64,000 bases of DNA from Gnetum montanum (GCA_015680685.1 MNCI01007937.1:858623-922622), one strand, 5' to 3'; shown: positions 22,273 to 33,930, numbered from the stretch's first letter. The notes: generated from the sequence alone by a model not told the origin. Translations and numbers: made by a program.

Positions 22273-23151
22273 TGATGAATCGTAGTTTGCTAGGCCTTGA
22301 TATTGGGTACGTGATATCGAGTACACAATATCAGGTATGCAATATCACAGCTTGGATACAATATCGTATACACAATATTGTGATTCTTGTGTTGGCCTCT
22401 AAATATAGCACTCAGGCATATGGGGAGGAGCCTTTTAGTTAGTATTTAGGTCAAGTCTTTTTGTCAGTTTTTAGTTAGCTTTCAGTTCTTTTCTCAAGTG
22501 CATGCCTGCAGTGTGAGACTTGTAATTGTGTGGAACCTTTATTCAAAAGTGTCATACTTGGACATACACACAATCGGCAATAAAGATCAAGAGTACTCCA
22601 TCATTGCAGCATCCACTTAGTTTTTAATTGTTTAATTGTTAATTATCATTTATTAATTTCTTAGTTAATATTTATTTTATCATCATTTACTATTCCTATT
22701 GATAAATGTGGAATGAGTACATCTTAATCACAAACATTTAAGTGTAACTACACGGTAACCCAATAGCATGTCAAGTAGTGATTTGAGTAATGTGTGCTTG
22801 GTAATCCTAGAAGTAGTACACGAAGTCCAAGATGCATACAAATGATTAAGGATGAATGCTCATTACACTTAGGCTAGGTTAGATTTTGTTTCCTATTTCT
22901 TATTAACTTAAATCAAGTTATTTCTCACTATCTTTAGGAGTAGCGTAGCATTAGAAATCACATCATACACCTCACTCTAGACTAAACCATATGTGATAAA
23001 GAAAATACTAGTCCAGGTGGGAAGACAGTGAACTGTGATCAATGTATAACTGTTTAGGTACCACAATTAGCTTGTCCATGAAGTTCAACCGAATTGCATG
23101 TACACGCTTGTATTTGTATGGTTGAGTGTAGGGGTACCTCATTGCTCATCA
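22273..23151 (+). repeat. 5' LTR of element B
   Basis: It begins TGATGAATCG and ends CTCATCA. It contains GATATC/AATATC palindromes with GTAC-like spacers (22300-22382), a mutated TATA (CTAAATATA, near 22398) and AATAAA (22579-22584). It has about 46 bp near 22,760-22,805 absent from the 3' LTR. Confidence 0.93.
22300..22382 (+). promoter_or_regulatory. GATATC palindrome array in U3 (element B, 5' LTR)
   Basis: Six GATATC/AATATC/AATATTG half-sites are separated by GTAC-like cores, immediately before the TATA position. The same design recurs at 27842-27935, 30778-30852, 52401-52455, 62674-62748 and, reversed, 20325-20412. Confidence 0.65.
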
Positions 23152-23152
23152 T

Positions 23153-23170
23153 TGGCACTATTGCCAGGGA
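23153..23170 (+). other. Primer binding site of element B
   Basis: TGGCACTATTGCCAGGGA is 1 bp after the LTR. It is the best preserved copy here of the tRNA-Asp-type primer site. Confidence 0.82.
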
Positions 23171-23285
23171 TGGTGTTAGTTATCTAGATTAGTTATATCA
23201 TACAAGATTACTGTAATAGGGTATTAATGATATATCTTTTAGACAAAGAAATTAAATTTAATTAAGTCACACACAATTCACAATA

Positions 23286-25735
23286 ATGTCTCTTTTACAA
23301 GACAGTGATAATGCAACATCTAGTGAGGCAATTCATTGGAGAACCAATGAAGAAGTTTTGAGTACTTAATATTATGCAAGAGTTTCATATATTCATAGAC
23401 ACCCCAACGATACTAAAGGACTTTTTTCATCCAACTTAGACACCTCTAGTGAATATGGGACATCCCCTAGAATGAGAAGGCCCGTAAGGCCTGGGACCTT
23501 CTCAGTGGGTAGCAAGAGTACATTAGGGGATGATTAGGAGACTTACAAAAGTCATGATGAGTTTTTTAGTTCCCTCTCTTTCTCTGCTCTTTCAACATTG
23601 GGTGGTGACATGGATGACTATTCCTCAAGGGGGTCGATGTACAAATAAAAATCAAACCCATGAGAAAAGCCAGGAATGCCAACATGAACATAGATAACAT
23701 TGCACAACTCATGAACTCACAACCTATTTAGTGATGATGAACCCCTATTGGCCACTCAGAGCCTAATGCATATAATAGAGGCCATTCAGATATCCTGTAG
23801 GCATCGCAAGGAAAGCCATCTACCCAAGCTTGATATAAAAAACTTTCCTAATTTCTTAGGAGGCTATGATTCAAATTTGCAAAATCATTTACAAGCCTTA
23901 TATGATGCATGTGTATGGAACAACGTTGAGAATGTGTGGCAAAGGCTTAAGCTCTTCCCTATGATACTCGTTGGCCAAGCTAAAATGTGGTATAGGTTTT
24001 TAAAATCAAATTCAATTTGCCATTGGCCTACAATGGTAAACCTCTTTAATGAAAGATATCAAACCTATGTAAGAGTGTTAGCCTTGAGGAGACAAATCCA
24101 AGAGTGGAAACAAGGACAACATGAATCCTTGGACATGGCCTTAGAAAGATATTACTCTTTGTTAAACAAATGCTCAGGCCATGGGTTCTTAGAGGAAAGG
24201 CTAATGTATCACATCATGGATGGGCTTTGTAATGAAACAAGGGAGACCCTAAGGATGTATGCCCAAGGTCAACTATATGAACTATGAACCCATCAATTCC
24301 AAGAGCTTATTAAGCGAGTAGCAAAAGAAGAAGGAGAAATAGCCAAATGGGAGAATGTTGAAAAATCTCAATAGGACCAAACTCTTGAAGTAACAAAGGT
24401 CCATAATCATAAAGAGGAGAAATCAACTCACCTCTAGGAGGTGAAATTGTTTCTACCTTTGCCAATACTAAAATCACTAAATGAAATTGAGGCAAAGATC
24501 AACAAGATGATGAAGTGGGTACATGAAAAATGTAGAGAATATGCAGACATTATTAGAGGGAGACCTACACAAGATAACTTTGATGACCAAAACAAACAGA
24601 GGATACCAAACCTAGAAATAAGACAGAATACCATTCAACAATTGGAAAGAAGGGCTGAAGAAAATGAAGATAGAGGCTCAACTGCAAAACAAAAGTATCA
24701 ATGCAATGTTTGCCTGTATGATCACCCAGAAGGCTAATGCCCAATCTTGTCACATCTACATGAGTATTAAGGAAGAATGTTATATCTAGATTTCATACAG
24801 AAGTACATGGTTGGGTGCATTCCTATCCTACAACTTTATGGGAAATTCCACAACTCATCATACTATCTATGGGCAAATTCTTACCAGCCTTAGTATTGTC
24901 CTGAACCGTAGTGGCAAAACCCCTAGTCGTGGGGGAGGCCATCTCCAAACTAGCCACACCCTTTGTATCACCCAAAACCAAGCGCTTATTATGTTCAACA
25001 CCTAATTTCTCCAATTGGATCAACATCCTCTTCTTCACCTCATCGATATCATTCTCTTGAATACTATCAACTAATGCCCTCTCCCATAGGATTTCCACCT
25101 CATGTTTCTTACACTTCTCCTTGCCCTCAATATTCTCATCCTTCACCTCCTTCTACATCGCCACTAGTTGTACTAGAAGGTTTTGCACCATAGCACCAAC
25201 CCATGAACATTACTTGTGCTTCTACTATCAATAGTAGTGGGAATCCTCCACAATGTTTGAAGTGTCCTTTCTTTAGGCATGTCCATACAAAGAGACAGCA
25301 CGGTTCCGAAACCACTGCATCCTCCAACTTAGCACAAGCCCAACACTGTCATGCATCTTCCTCTTTAAACTCAAGACCTCTTGTTACCTTATCCAAGCCA
25401 CAATCAACACTTCAACAACCATGTAACCTAATGAATATGACAACATGAGCAGGCATATCGATCCTTGCATACTATCTTATGGTCACGGGTGCCATAGTGG
25501 GTTAGCTTCTTATCACATGACCACATCTTATAATCTGCCCTACTATGCCTACTTTAATCATGTGTGTGAATCCCAATTTGGGTACATTCCTACCACTACA
25601 CCAAAAGATACCTAGTGGTTTGGATATGACCAGACCCTAATATTTCCAACATGCATGTATCCAAATTTTTCATTTATTAATTCTTTCCATGATTAAAGGT
25701 TTAATCATGGGGGACATCCCCCATTCTAACAAGTA
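23286..25735 (+). pseudogene. gag: gag of element B, one frame with nonsense codons
   Basis: The ATG at 23286 (MSLLQDSDNATSSEAIHW) opens a frame that can be followed for about 815 codons without a frameshift, interrupted only by stops, most of which look like CAG-to-TAG or CAA-to-TAA changes. The helical gag domain is uninterrupted at 23748-24287 (NFLGGYDSNLQNHLQALYDA, LVGQAKMWYRFLKSN, LDMALERYYSLLNKCSGHGF). A zinc-knuckle-like motif reads CNVCLYDHPEG.CP near 24,702. The C-terminal part is Pro/Tyr/Ser-rich. Gag would supply particle structure and RNA packaging. It is far better preserved than in A or D. Confidence 0.88.
25701..25713 (+). promoter_or_regulatory. Internal polypurine-tract-like motif of element B
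   Basis: TTAATCATGGGGG sits at the end of gag. In A and D the same motif follows integrase, so the pol deletion in B removed the DNA between gag and this motif. Confidence 0.5.
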
Positions 25736-27211
25736 GAATTAGTAAATGTTTTTTCTTTTCTTTAATTTTACAATTTTTTTATTGTTTTTTCTTCAATTTT
25801 TTGTTTCCTAATTTCTCTTTTTTTAATTTTTCATTTTACCTTTTTGTGGGTAATCTCATCTATGAATAAAATACTCATGTAACCTATTGGTTGAGGTGTT
25901 ATTCTATGTTATTGAGTCACAAGGGACTAATTATTTGGACAATGAGCCCACAACATCAACATCCACCCACCCATTCTATTAATAAGAGGTTTTACTCTAG
26001 GTATGATGATATTCTTGTTTTCATTAAAACTTAAAGTAAATTTATACTCATTATGTCTAGAGAAAAGAGAGAAAAAAGTGATGAACTAAGAGGGAATGGA
26101 AAGGGTGTGACATCAAGGGGACTTGTGGATTCTCTTTGGTGACATCTGTAGGTGCTATCATGCAGCTTGGTTGTACTAAGATCCTTGTAGATCTAATGAA
26201 AAATGGGAGTAAGAGTTGTGATAAAGGCACTCAATGCTATTCTGGGGGGTTCCACTGGAAAGACATGCACCCATGCCTACAGGTTGGTAGCTTCTCTAGA
26301 TTACTTTTAGAAAAGACAAAGTGAAAAAAGAAATTGGAAGAAGAAAAAGACAAGAAAAAAAAGAGATAAAAGAAGAGAAAAAGAAAATCAAGGGGGAAAA
26401 TAAGAAATGAAGCAAAAAAGAGAAGACCAAGAAAAATGTGCCATAGACAAATTTGAATCACTCCTCCCTTGTGCAAAATGCCAAGTGATTGTATGCCTTG
26501 ATGTCATGATGCTCTTATGGTTGTCTATTATTGGAATGAAATAATGCAATGTCACTAATCAGAGGTATGGACTTAGTTTTGATCTTCGAACGAAAGGCTA
26601 ATGGTACTTTAATCACACAAAACACTTAGGATTCATTGTGCCCAGGGTAAGTTACCTCACATCCTGATCTTTGCAATCCCTTCTATAATTCATCTCATCT
26701 CACGATCCAAGTACTTCTAACTTGTGTCTTGTGTGGCATAAAATTCATACCTCATAATGGTGGTGCTTAACATGTGTGTGTTTTGTTGCATAGATGTGGG
26801 TTGCAATTAACCCTTATAGTGCCTACAGACATTTTAAGGTGTAGTTATGCAAGGGCATTATAGGTTGGAACCTACTTTGGGGAGGATCCATTTGCATGAA
26901 TTTTGTAATTTGTACTTGTTGCACACCACCATATCATTTTATAGCCTTCAAGTACTCCATTGCCAAATCTATTCTTTTCTTTGTCATCATTTTATCAAAC
27001 GTTCCTTAGAACCATTACATGTCCTTTTATGTGTCACCTAAATAGATTAGGTCCAACATTAAAATTTTAGGGTAACTTCCTTGAAAAATATCTAACTCTA
27101 GAATCATACTAAGCAACGAATTAAACATTTATTAAAGGTAATGGGAAAGGTACACTATAATTAAACCTTGTTAAATGACCTTACTAACAATTGATCTCGG
27201 TATGATTATAG
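25736..27211 (+). other. Post-gag spacer of element B
   Basis: Same layout as the A spacer: T-rich start, GTGTGACATCAAGGGGACTT (26107-26126), GGGGAGGATCC (26879-26889), then AT-rich DNA. A purine-rich block (A/G, 26310-26450) codes for nothing recognised. The spacer ends with AG just before the third-ORF start, like a splice acceptor. Confidence 0.6.
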
Positions 27212-27649
27212 ATGGACCCTAAATGAGGACAATAGGGAGGACCCTCTCAAGGTGCAACCAAATGTCCAAGAAGAGGTAGAGGTCGAGGACCTCCTACAAA
27301 ACATGCAAAGCAGGAGGCACAATCATTTAGCATTCATCAGGAAACTCTTGTAACTGCATAATTTGGCCAAGAAAAAGGTGGAGAGGTTAGGGCCAAAGCC
27401 TATGAAGAGGAACAATGGTTGTTTGTGGCATGGTACATCAAAGCTAATCAAATGTTCTCACAACTGCTATGTCCATGGGAAGTGCTGACTTCATCAAACA
27501 TTGGAACATCAGCATGGACAGCTCACGATCCTTGGACAAAAGAGGAGAAACTTTAGGTAGTTCTTCAAAGGTATCAGTTTTAGAAGCCTAGAGCGCATGG
27601 TAAAGGAAAGCCATCCATAGAGAAGCCACCACCACCAGGAACCACATGA
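27212..27649 (+). pseudogene. Internally deleted third ORF of element B
   Basis: The start ATGGACCCTAAA matches the element A third ORF (ATGGCACCTAAA). About 40 codons follow, with an Arg/Gly-rich run (CPRRGRGRGPPTK), then the C-terminal Trp block (WLFVAWYIKANQMF, SAWTAHDPWTKEEKL) and a Pro-rich end. The roughly 750-codon middle, including the coiled coil, is missing, yet both ends remain in one frame. Several stops are present. Confidence 0.65.
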
Positions 27650-27810
27650 GTTCCACAAGTTTTGTATTTTGTGACAATGTCCAAATTTTGTTTAATCCCA
27701 CACTATGGCATGTAATAGTGCATGGTCATTCAATAATCCCATACCTATCCACTATTTGTAATCGAATAAACTTGTTCCTCACTTTGTTTGACTTGAGGAC
27801 AAGTTTTTAT

Positions 27811-27825
27811 TTAGTCATGGGGGTA
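27811..27825 (+). promoter_or_regulatory. Polypurine tract of element B
   Basis: TTAGTCATGGGGGTA lies directly before the 3' LTR. Confidence 0.75.
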
Positions 27826-28658
27826 TGATGAATCACGGTTTTCCAAGCCTTGATATCAAGTACATGATATCGAGTACACGATATTGGGTATGTGATATCA
27901 TAGCTTGGATATGATATTGCATACAAAATATTGTGATTCCTATGTTGGCCTATAAATATAGCACTCGAGTGCATGGGGAGGAGTCTTTTGGTAAGTCTTT
28001 AGGTAGAGTCTTTTTGTTAATTTTTAGTTAGCTTTTAGTTCTTTTCCCAAGTGCATGCCCAAAGTGTGATGCTTGTAATTGTGTGGAACCTTTGTTTGAG
28101 TGTGCCATACTTGGACACACACACAATTGGTAATAAAGATTAAGATTACTCCATCATTCCAGCATCCACTTAGTTTTTAATTGTTTAATTATTAATTATC
28201 ATTGATTGTTTCCTTAGTTAATATTTTTTTTATCATCATTTACTATTCTTGTTGTTAAATGCGAAATGAGTACGTCTTAATCACGAACATTTAAGTGTAA
28301 CTATGTGGTAATCCTAGAAGTAGTACGCAAAGTCCAAGATGCATACAAATGATTAAGGATGGATGTTCATCGCACTTAGGCTAGTTTAGATTTTTTTTCC
28401 TATTGCTTATTAGCTTAAATCAAGTTATTTCTCATTGTCTTTAGGAGTAGCGTAGTATTAGAAATCACATCATACACCTCACTCTGGACTAAACCATATG
28501 TGACAAAGCAAATAGTAGTCTAGGTGGGAAGACAACAAACTATGCTCAATGTATAACTATCTAGGTACCACAATTAGCCCATTCGTAGAGTTCGACTAGA
28601 TCGCATGTACATACTCATATTCGTATGGTTGAGCATAGGGGTACCTCACCGCTCATCA
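27826..28658 (+). repeat. 3' LTR of element B
   Basis: It begins TGATGAATC and ends CTCATCA. TATAAATATA is intact at 27951-27960 and the GATATC array is at 27842-27935. It lacks about 46 bp present in the 5' LTR between two GGTAA words, as expected from a deletion between short direct repeats. Confidence 0.92.
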
Positions 28659-28663
28659 GGTAG

Positions 28664-30752
28664 TTTATAATAAGTACTGTTTCTAGTTCTAGTAGATTGT
28701 GACATCATCTTTAGGCTTGCTATTACTCTAAGTTAGGTTGCACTAAGTTTACAAGAACTTCTTATGTTTTATTCGTATTGCTATGGCATGCTATAACTTT
28801 TATTTTATTATAGCATCTTTTGGCATCATGGGCACATGTGATAGTTATGATACTTGTGAAAACTTATTATCCTTATTTTTATGTGGGCTAGACCACTTTT
28901 GAATTTTTCAATAATTCCCTGATAAGTTGAATCAACATTCATTAATAAGTATCAAATTGCTACTTTAATCATAACTTTTTCATCTCTCCATTGTAGCCTT
29001 CATAGCTACTTCTTTTAGGAATCCTTTATTTAGATCCGCAGTGCTGAATTTTATGGGTCCATGATGAACTAGTCTTCTTTTTGGTATTGGGCATATTTAG
29101 GACTAGAATTGTTCATACTTCGCATCTTTCCTTCAGTACCATTTGGTAGAGCTATGATCTTCTTTCTTCATTTTATCTTATGATGTCTTTACGAATCATC
29201 ACCATCTTATCCTTTTGACTTATGCTTGATTCCTTTCATCAAGTTTTAAAGCCTTTTCCCTACTTGTTAATTCACATTATTGTACATGTCTTATAAAATG
29301 TATACATGATTTCATTTATACCTCGTAAGTAGTTGCATCTCTTGGTAAATCATACCTTCAATAACTATTTGTAGTTTAAGATAAGAAACTAACAATTGTA
29401 TCTTCACTTTAAATAATTTATTCTAATATTATTCCCCAAACTTTCTAGGGAAATGGAATATTAGATTTGAAAAAAAGGAATAATAAATAAATAAATTTAG
29501 AGCACATAATATCATCAACATAGAAAAGGAAATCTCAAAAAAAAAAAAGAAAAGAAAAAGAAAAAAAGGCTCAATGATTTTGGGGATGCCTTTTCAGGTT
29601 TTCATCTTTACAACCAATCCTTAAAAAGCCTTGCATTTAGGGTAGGAAAAGGAGTGGGCCTTACTCTTATTCATAAATTCCCTCACAAGTTTTCAGTTCT
29701 TACTAAAGAATTTATTGTAAAGAGAATGAGAATATTCTCTCCTAAAACAAAAGAAAGCATCAATTATAAATAATAGATAAGTAGTGATAGAATCTAATAG
29801 CTTCCCTAACTTGAGCTTCAAAAACAAAAAGAAATTAATACTTTAGAAAATAAATTAACTATTTAAATTTCACTAAAAGCTTTCCAAGTTGATGCTATAC
29901 TTGTAACAAAACATCTTTGAGAATGTGATATTTAATTGTTGAAAGGATCTTGTTGTTTGAAAATAATTGCACATCAAAGCTTCCAATTGTTTTTTTGAAA
30001 AAAAAAAGCAACCAAAGACACTTCCAAATACAAAGATAGAAAGTAAAAAAAGGAGATTGATTACCAACAATGATATCATTAATGCTTGGTTGAAAGTTGT
30101 TGCAAATTCTAGATGTTAATTACCAAGCATATTATGTAACTAGGTATCCAAAAATAAGTGAAATTAAGTTTCTATTTCGACCAAAGAAGACATTAAGAAG
30201 AAATATTTCCCACATGATGAAGATAAGTTTTGATGTTAAGACCTTGATATACAAAACATTTTCAAGTACTTATAACATTTTTTATGAATTAAATCATTAA
30301 TGATAATAATATCTTATGCAACTTTGAAGTTTAAAGGAAAATATCTATGCCATCATTCCAAAAAATATTTGGAAAATCTTCATGCAAACTATTGTCAACT
30401 TTAAAGAAATTATTAAGATTAGAAATTAAATTTTCTAAACTTATTCTTCTCTTTTTATTTGAATAATAGAGGTTATAATCCTTCTTTAATGTAATCCATC
30501 TATTAGGAATATGTAGATGGAAAAATTGTAGTTAATTTCAAATTTCCTTCAAATGATGCACAATGTAGTTGAATGAGTACTTGAAGCTCAGTCATTTGAA
30601 AGAAACCAAAATAGACTAATTTTCTTATGCATATCTTCTCAAAATGTAATATGATTTTAATTCCAATACTTAATAAGCATGCACTATATCTTCCAATGTT
30701 TTTTAAGAACTAGAAAACCATGAACAAAAATGACCTAAAAAATGAAGATAGG
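28664..30752. other. AT-rich DNA without a recognised gene
   Basis: This continues the flank that element B entered. It has an A-rich simple stretch near 29,535-29,570 and scattered short open frames with no motif. No LTR or coding signal was recognised. Confidence 0.5.
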
Positions 30753-31586
30753 TGATGAATTGTGTTTTACTTAAGCTCCGATATCGGAGTGACTACAATA
30801 TTGGGTACATAATATTGTGGCCCAAGATGCACTATTGGGCATGTGATATCGTAGGGTTACTCCAGGGCCTATAAATACAACCCTTGGGCACATGATTCGG
30901 GGGTAGTTTTTAAAGTCAAGTAGTGAAATTATTGTAGTTTTTTCATTTGAGAGTTAGAATATTTTCCAAGTGCATGCAGCAGGAGGTCTAAGTGTAATAA
31001 GATGTTTGTTCAAGCATTAATGTACTTGAGCACATTATTGTGTTGGCAATAAAGACGAGCTCTTTGATTCACCTTGCAACACTTGAGACTTTCTTTCTTA
31101 TGCATTTATCTATTGTGATTTTATGCAGTTTATGTTTAATGTTATTTATTCAACAATTAATTTTGATTAATTAACCAACTAATTAGAATACACAAGCATA
31201 CACAAGCATGACCCCTTCAAACATACGTGTGACACTTGATAGCTTAGAAATGATTAGCGTTTGACAACCCAGTAGTGTTTACGCCAAGTTTAGGATGTGT
31301 TCGAGAAGTGGGGACGGTTACTTGTGTTAGGCTAGATTAGAAAATAGTTTACTTAGCACTTAGTTACTCTCATTTTTATTCTTATTTTAGGTAAGAAAAT
31401 TGATAAAACAAAAAATAATGAAAATCTTATGTCTTAGTCACACTTAACCATATGTTTGCATTTCACAAGTGGGACTGGGAATACAATGAACAGACAACAC
31501 AAACTCACCATTTAGCTCTAGCGTACCTGGTAATTAAAGTATATGGAATTTAACTAGATTGCATGTGAATGCCTGTGATTCATATG
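30753..31586 (+). mobile_element. LTR of the A/B family, 3' end truncated
   Basis: It begins TGATGAATTG. It has CCGATATCGGA palindromes (30778-30852) as in B, but the downstream part (TTTGAGAGTTAGAATATTTTC, TGTACTTGAGCACA, GCAATAAAGACGAGC) matches the A-type LTR. TATAAATA is at 30870-30877. The last ~30 bp of the LTR (GTTGAGTGTAGGGGTACC...CTCATCA) are missing. It is a mosaic of the two LTR subtypes. Confidence 0.8.
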
Positions 31587-32135
31587 TGTTGGCACATTTT
31601 GGCCATTTAATGGAGCAAGCTTTGTGAGGTTGTGAAGCTAATCATATGACTAATGTTCACCCTGATTTAAACATTGCCAATATTTTAGTGGATGAAGACT
31701 TTTCAGAGGTGTTGGGTTGGTATTTTGAAAGGTTTTTCTCTAATTGATTCACTAGCAAATACAGTTTTGTTTAAGACAAATGATCAATTGTTCAGAGTTC
31801 ATGATAATCCTCTACTAGCTATTTTGGTGCCAAAGAAGTATTCACTGGATCTACAAACATGTATTGATGTACAAGTCAAGAAGTGGGTTTAGTTAACCTC
31901 CATAAGGTATGGGAAGGTAATGAATGTAAGGCAACTTGTAGAAACCAAATGATGCCTTGGAATTGAGAGTTATATTGTTTGGCCTATGAAATGGCCCTGA
32001 AAATTTCATGAGGTTGATATACAACGTGTTAAGGCCATATGTAGGAAGATGTATCACAACATTTGTAAATGATATCAACCAACAGGAACATTTGGAACAA
32101 CTACAATTGGTACTCAACGAGATTGTTTAAGTAAT
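31587..32135. other. Mixed DNA without a recognised gene
   Basis: An open frame at 31692-31892 (ending DLQTCIDVQVKKWV) has protein-like composition but no motif I recognise. Confidence 0.35.
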
Positions 32136-32222
32136 CAGATCATTAACAGTGAATTCAAGGCTGATGTTTTGATGAACAACAAACTCATTGAACTGTATGG
32201 AAAATGTTTGAAGGATGCAAGT
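32136..32222 (+). pseudogene. PPR-like fragment (weak)
   Basis: The short translation ends NNKLIELYGKCLKDAS, preceded by QIINSEFKADVLM. This resembles one pentatricopeptide repeat of the plant organellar RNA-binding family (x-x-x-LIDMYxKCG style). Only one repeat is seen, with stops on both sides. It could be chance. Confidence 0.3.
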
Positions 32223-32932
32223 GGTGGTGCATCTGGAAGTGGCCCCTATCAATATGAATCATGTATCATGTGACAGTATTATATTTCCCTGTACAAAAAT
32301 TATGGTTACGAAAGAACGAATAAATAAAACAAATAATGGAAGTAGACTCAGTAGATTAGACTAGTGTACTCGGATGAGCAACAGTTTCTAAAAAATCAGC
32401 AAGCACTTACCAATACCAGCAAAGACGTTGGATTTGATTATGTTGAAGGATTTGTGTACACCAACACGAACCAGAGCTTTAACAGTGTAGTCATTCCTGC
32501 AGGGGTAGGTCCTCATCTGTACATCATAGAGCTTGCTCAATACTACAATAATGACGACAATGTTAACAAAGTAAATCACTTGCCCTCAAGTTTCAGTCAT
32601 TTAGGAAAAATATAAAAGAAAACTCATTGGGAGATTCAATTCTTGGTTGTTTTTCCTACTGACGTGCAATGTACTGTAATGCATAAGCTGGTAGCGAAAC
32701 TAGTGAATTTGAGATACATAAAAGGACTACAATTTGTTTCGGACGACACATTTTGAGGCTTTCCCAATCAAGTTCATGCATTGGAGATATTTCTTAGATC
32801 CATGGAAGTGTGGTACAACCCACATCCATGGCTCAACCTCTTCATCTATGCAGAATCCATTCCCAAGTTTGTATGCATAATCTTGGACGATTCGGATTCC
32901 TATTGGTTCTCCATTCTCGGCGTAGGGTTTCT
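32223..32932. other. Mixed DNA upstream of the ATG18-like fragment
   Basis: Open frames at 32364-32615 and 32781-32932 show no motif. Composition is closer to host low-copy DNA than to the retroelement spacers. Confidence 0.35.
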
Positions 32933-33262
32933 CCTAAAAGAGCATCAGTCAGGGGCCTCTTCTGGGATGACCACCACTGCCACTGCATCGTCGAGCTCTT
33001 GTTCCACACGAAGGTCCACACCGTGCGGCTGAGGCACGACTGCATCATCGTTGTGCTAGAGTACAAGGTTTACATTTACAATTTTGGGGATCTCAAGCTT
33101 CTGCACCAGATCAACACACTACCGAATCCTACCGGCCTCTTCGTTGTTTCACATGACCCAGCGAAATTCGTGCTTGCATGCCTAGGGCTCCACCGCGGCC
33201 AGGTGCACCTTGAGCACTACGAGTGAAAACAGATGAAGTTCATTGCCGAATTAACGATTTAT
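32933..33262 (+). pseudogene. ATG18: ATG18/WIPI-like (PROPPIN) gene fragment
   Basis: The frame reads LFWDDHHCHCIVELLFHTKV, HTVRLRHDCIIVVLEYKVYI, YNFGDLKLLHQINTL and ACLGLHRGQVHLEHYE. This is the second to third WD-blade region of plant ATG18 proteins: the WDDH motif, the VRLRxDxIVVVLE strand, YNFxDLKLLHQIxT and the GLxxGQVxxEHY stretch. PROPPINs bind phosphoinositides on autophagosomal membranes. A TGA at 33224-33226 is followed in frame by KQMKFI, matching the next family segment, so it is a nonsense change. No intron is seen. The phosphoinositide FRRG motif, which lies further downstream in the family, is absent. It is therefore a truncated, probably retrocopied pseudogene. Confidence 0.8.
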
Positions 33263-33689
33263 GATCTTTTGGGACTGTTCTGGTGTGAGCCCTTCATTTA
33301 GCTACATGTCCAGAAAGCACAGAGAAATTATCAAGTCCCTGGATTGACGTTTCACAGATAGATATGCCTTCGGAGACCACTCGGGATTGTAGAATTCATC
33401 ATTATCTGGTCTCGCCAGCTATGAAGAATACGTTAAGACAATGAGACAGAGTGTGATAAGACTGGGTGCATGGCAAGCATTACTGAAGCATGTATTCGGT
33501 TATGTCTTCGGGCATGGGCAAGAGGTTGCATTGAAGCCCCTAGGTTCCTACCAAATGAGTGTATTACTGTACGTAGTGCCTTTGGATTACAACAAATGCT
33601 TCTACAACCTAAGGAAGATGTTGCTGAGCATTGATGAATATTTCATGCAAGAATTTGCTTTAAAAAAAAGTTTACATTAAAAAGATAAT
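33263..33689. other. Mixed DNA without a recognised gene
   Basis: An open frame at 33441-33680 (starting MRQSVIRLGAWQALLKHVFG) has no recognised motif and does not continue the PROPPIN fold in an obvious way. Confidence 0.35.
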
Positions 33690-33930
33690 TATGTAGCATC
33701 ATTTGTAAAGAAGACGTTTGGCTATTATCCCTTTTATTCCTATGGAAGTTGTAACTTCCTATGATAGTTACAACTATGATATTTGTAACTAATTTTAATT
33801 TTGATTACCATGAAGACACTTGGCAATTAAAAAGGCCACTTGTCAACTATAGCTTGTTTATCTCCATGGTGACCGCTTGGCGACTGAAGGGCCACTTGGC
33901 AACTACAACTTTTTTGTCTCCATGGTGAGC

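Larger units (their letters stand above)
22273..28658 (+). mobile_element. Element B: complete gag-only (non-autonomous) relative of A
   Basis: This is a 6,386-bp element with a perfect target duplication, GGTAG (22268-22272 and 28659-28663), and LTRs of 879 and 833 bp. It has a PBS, a long gag, the internal PPT-like motif, spacer, both ends of the third ORF, PPT and 3' LTR. No protease, RT, RNase H or integrase is present: the gag-end/PPT-like junction follows directly at about 25,700. It would have depended on proteins from A/D-like relatives. Confidence 0.92.

Noticed and set aside
26310-26476. Purine-rich block as a polypurine tract or Phe-rich membrane protein on the minus strand
   Set aside because: Low-complexity A/G DNA in the spacer of element B. 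The minus-strand Phe/Leu frame is a composition effect.
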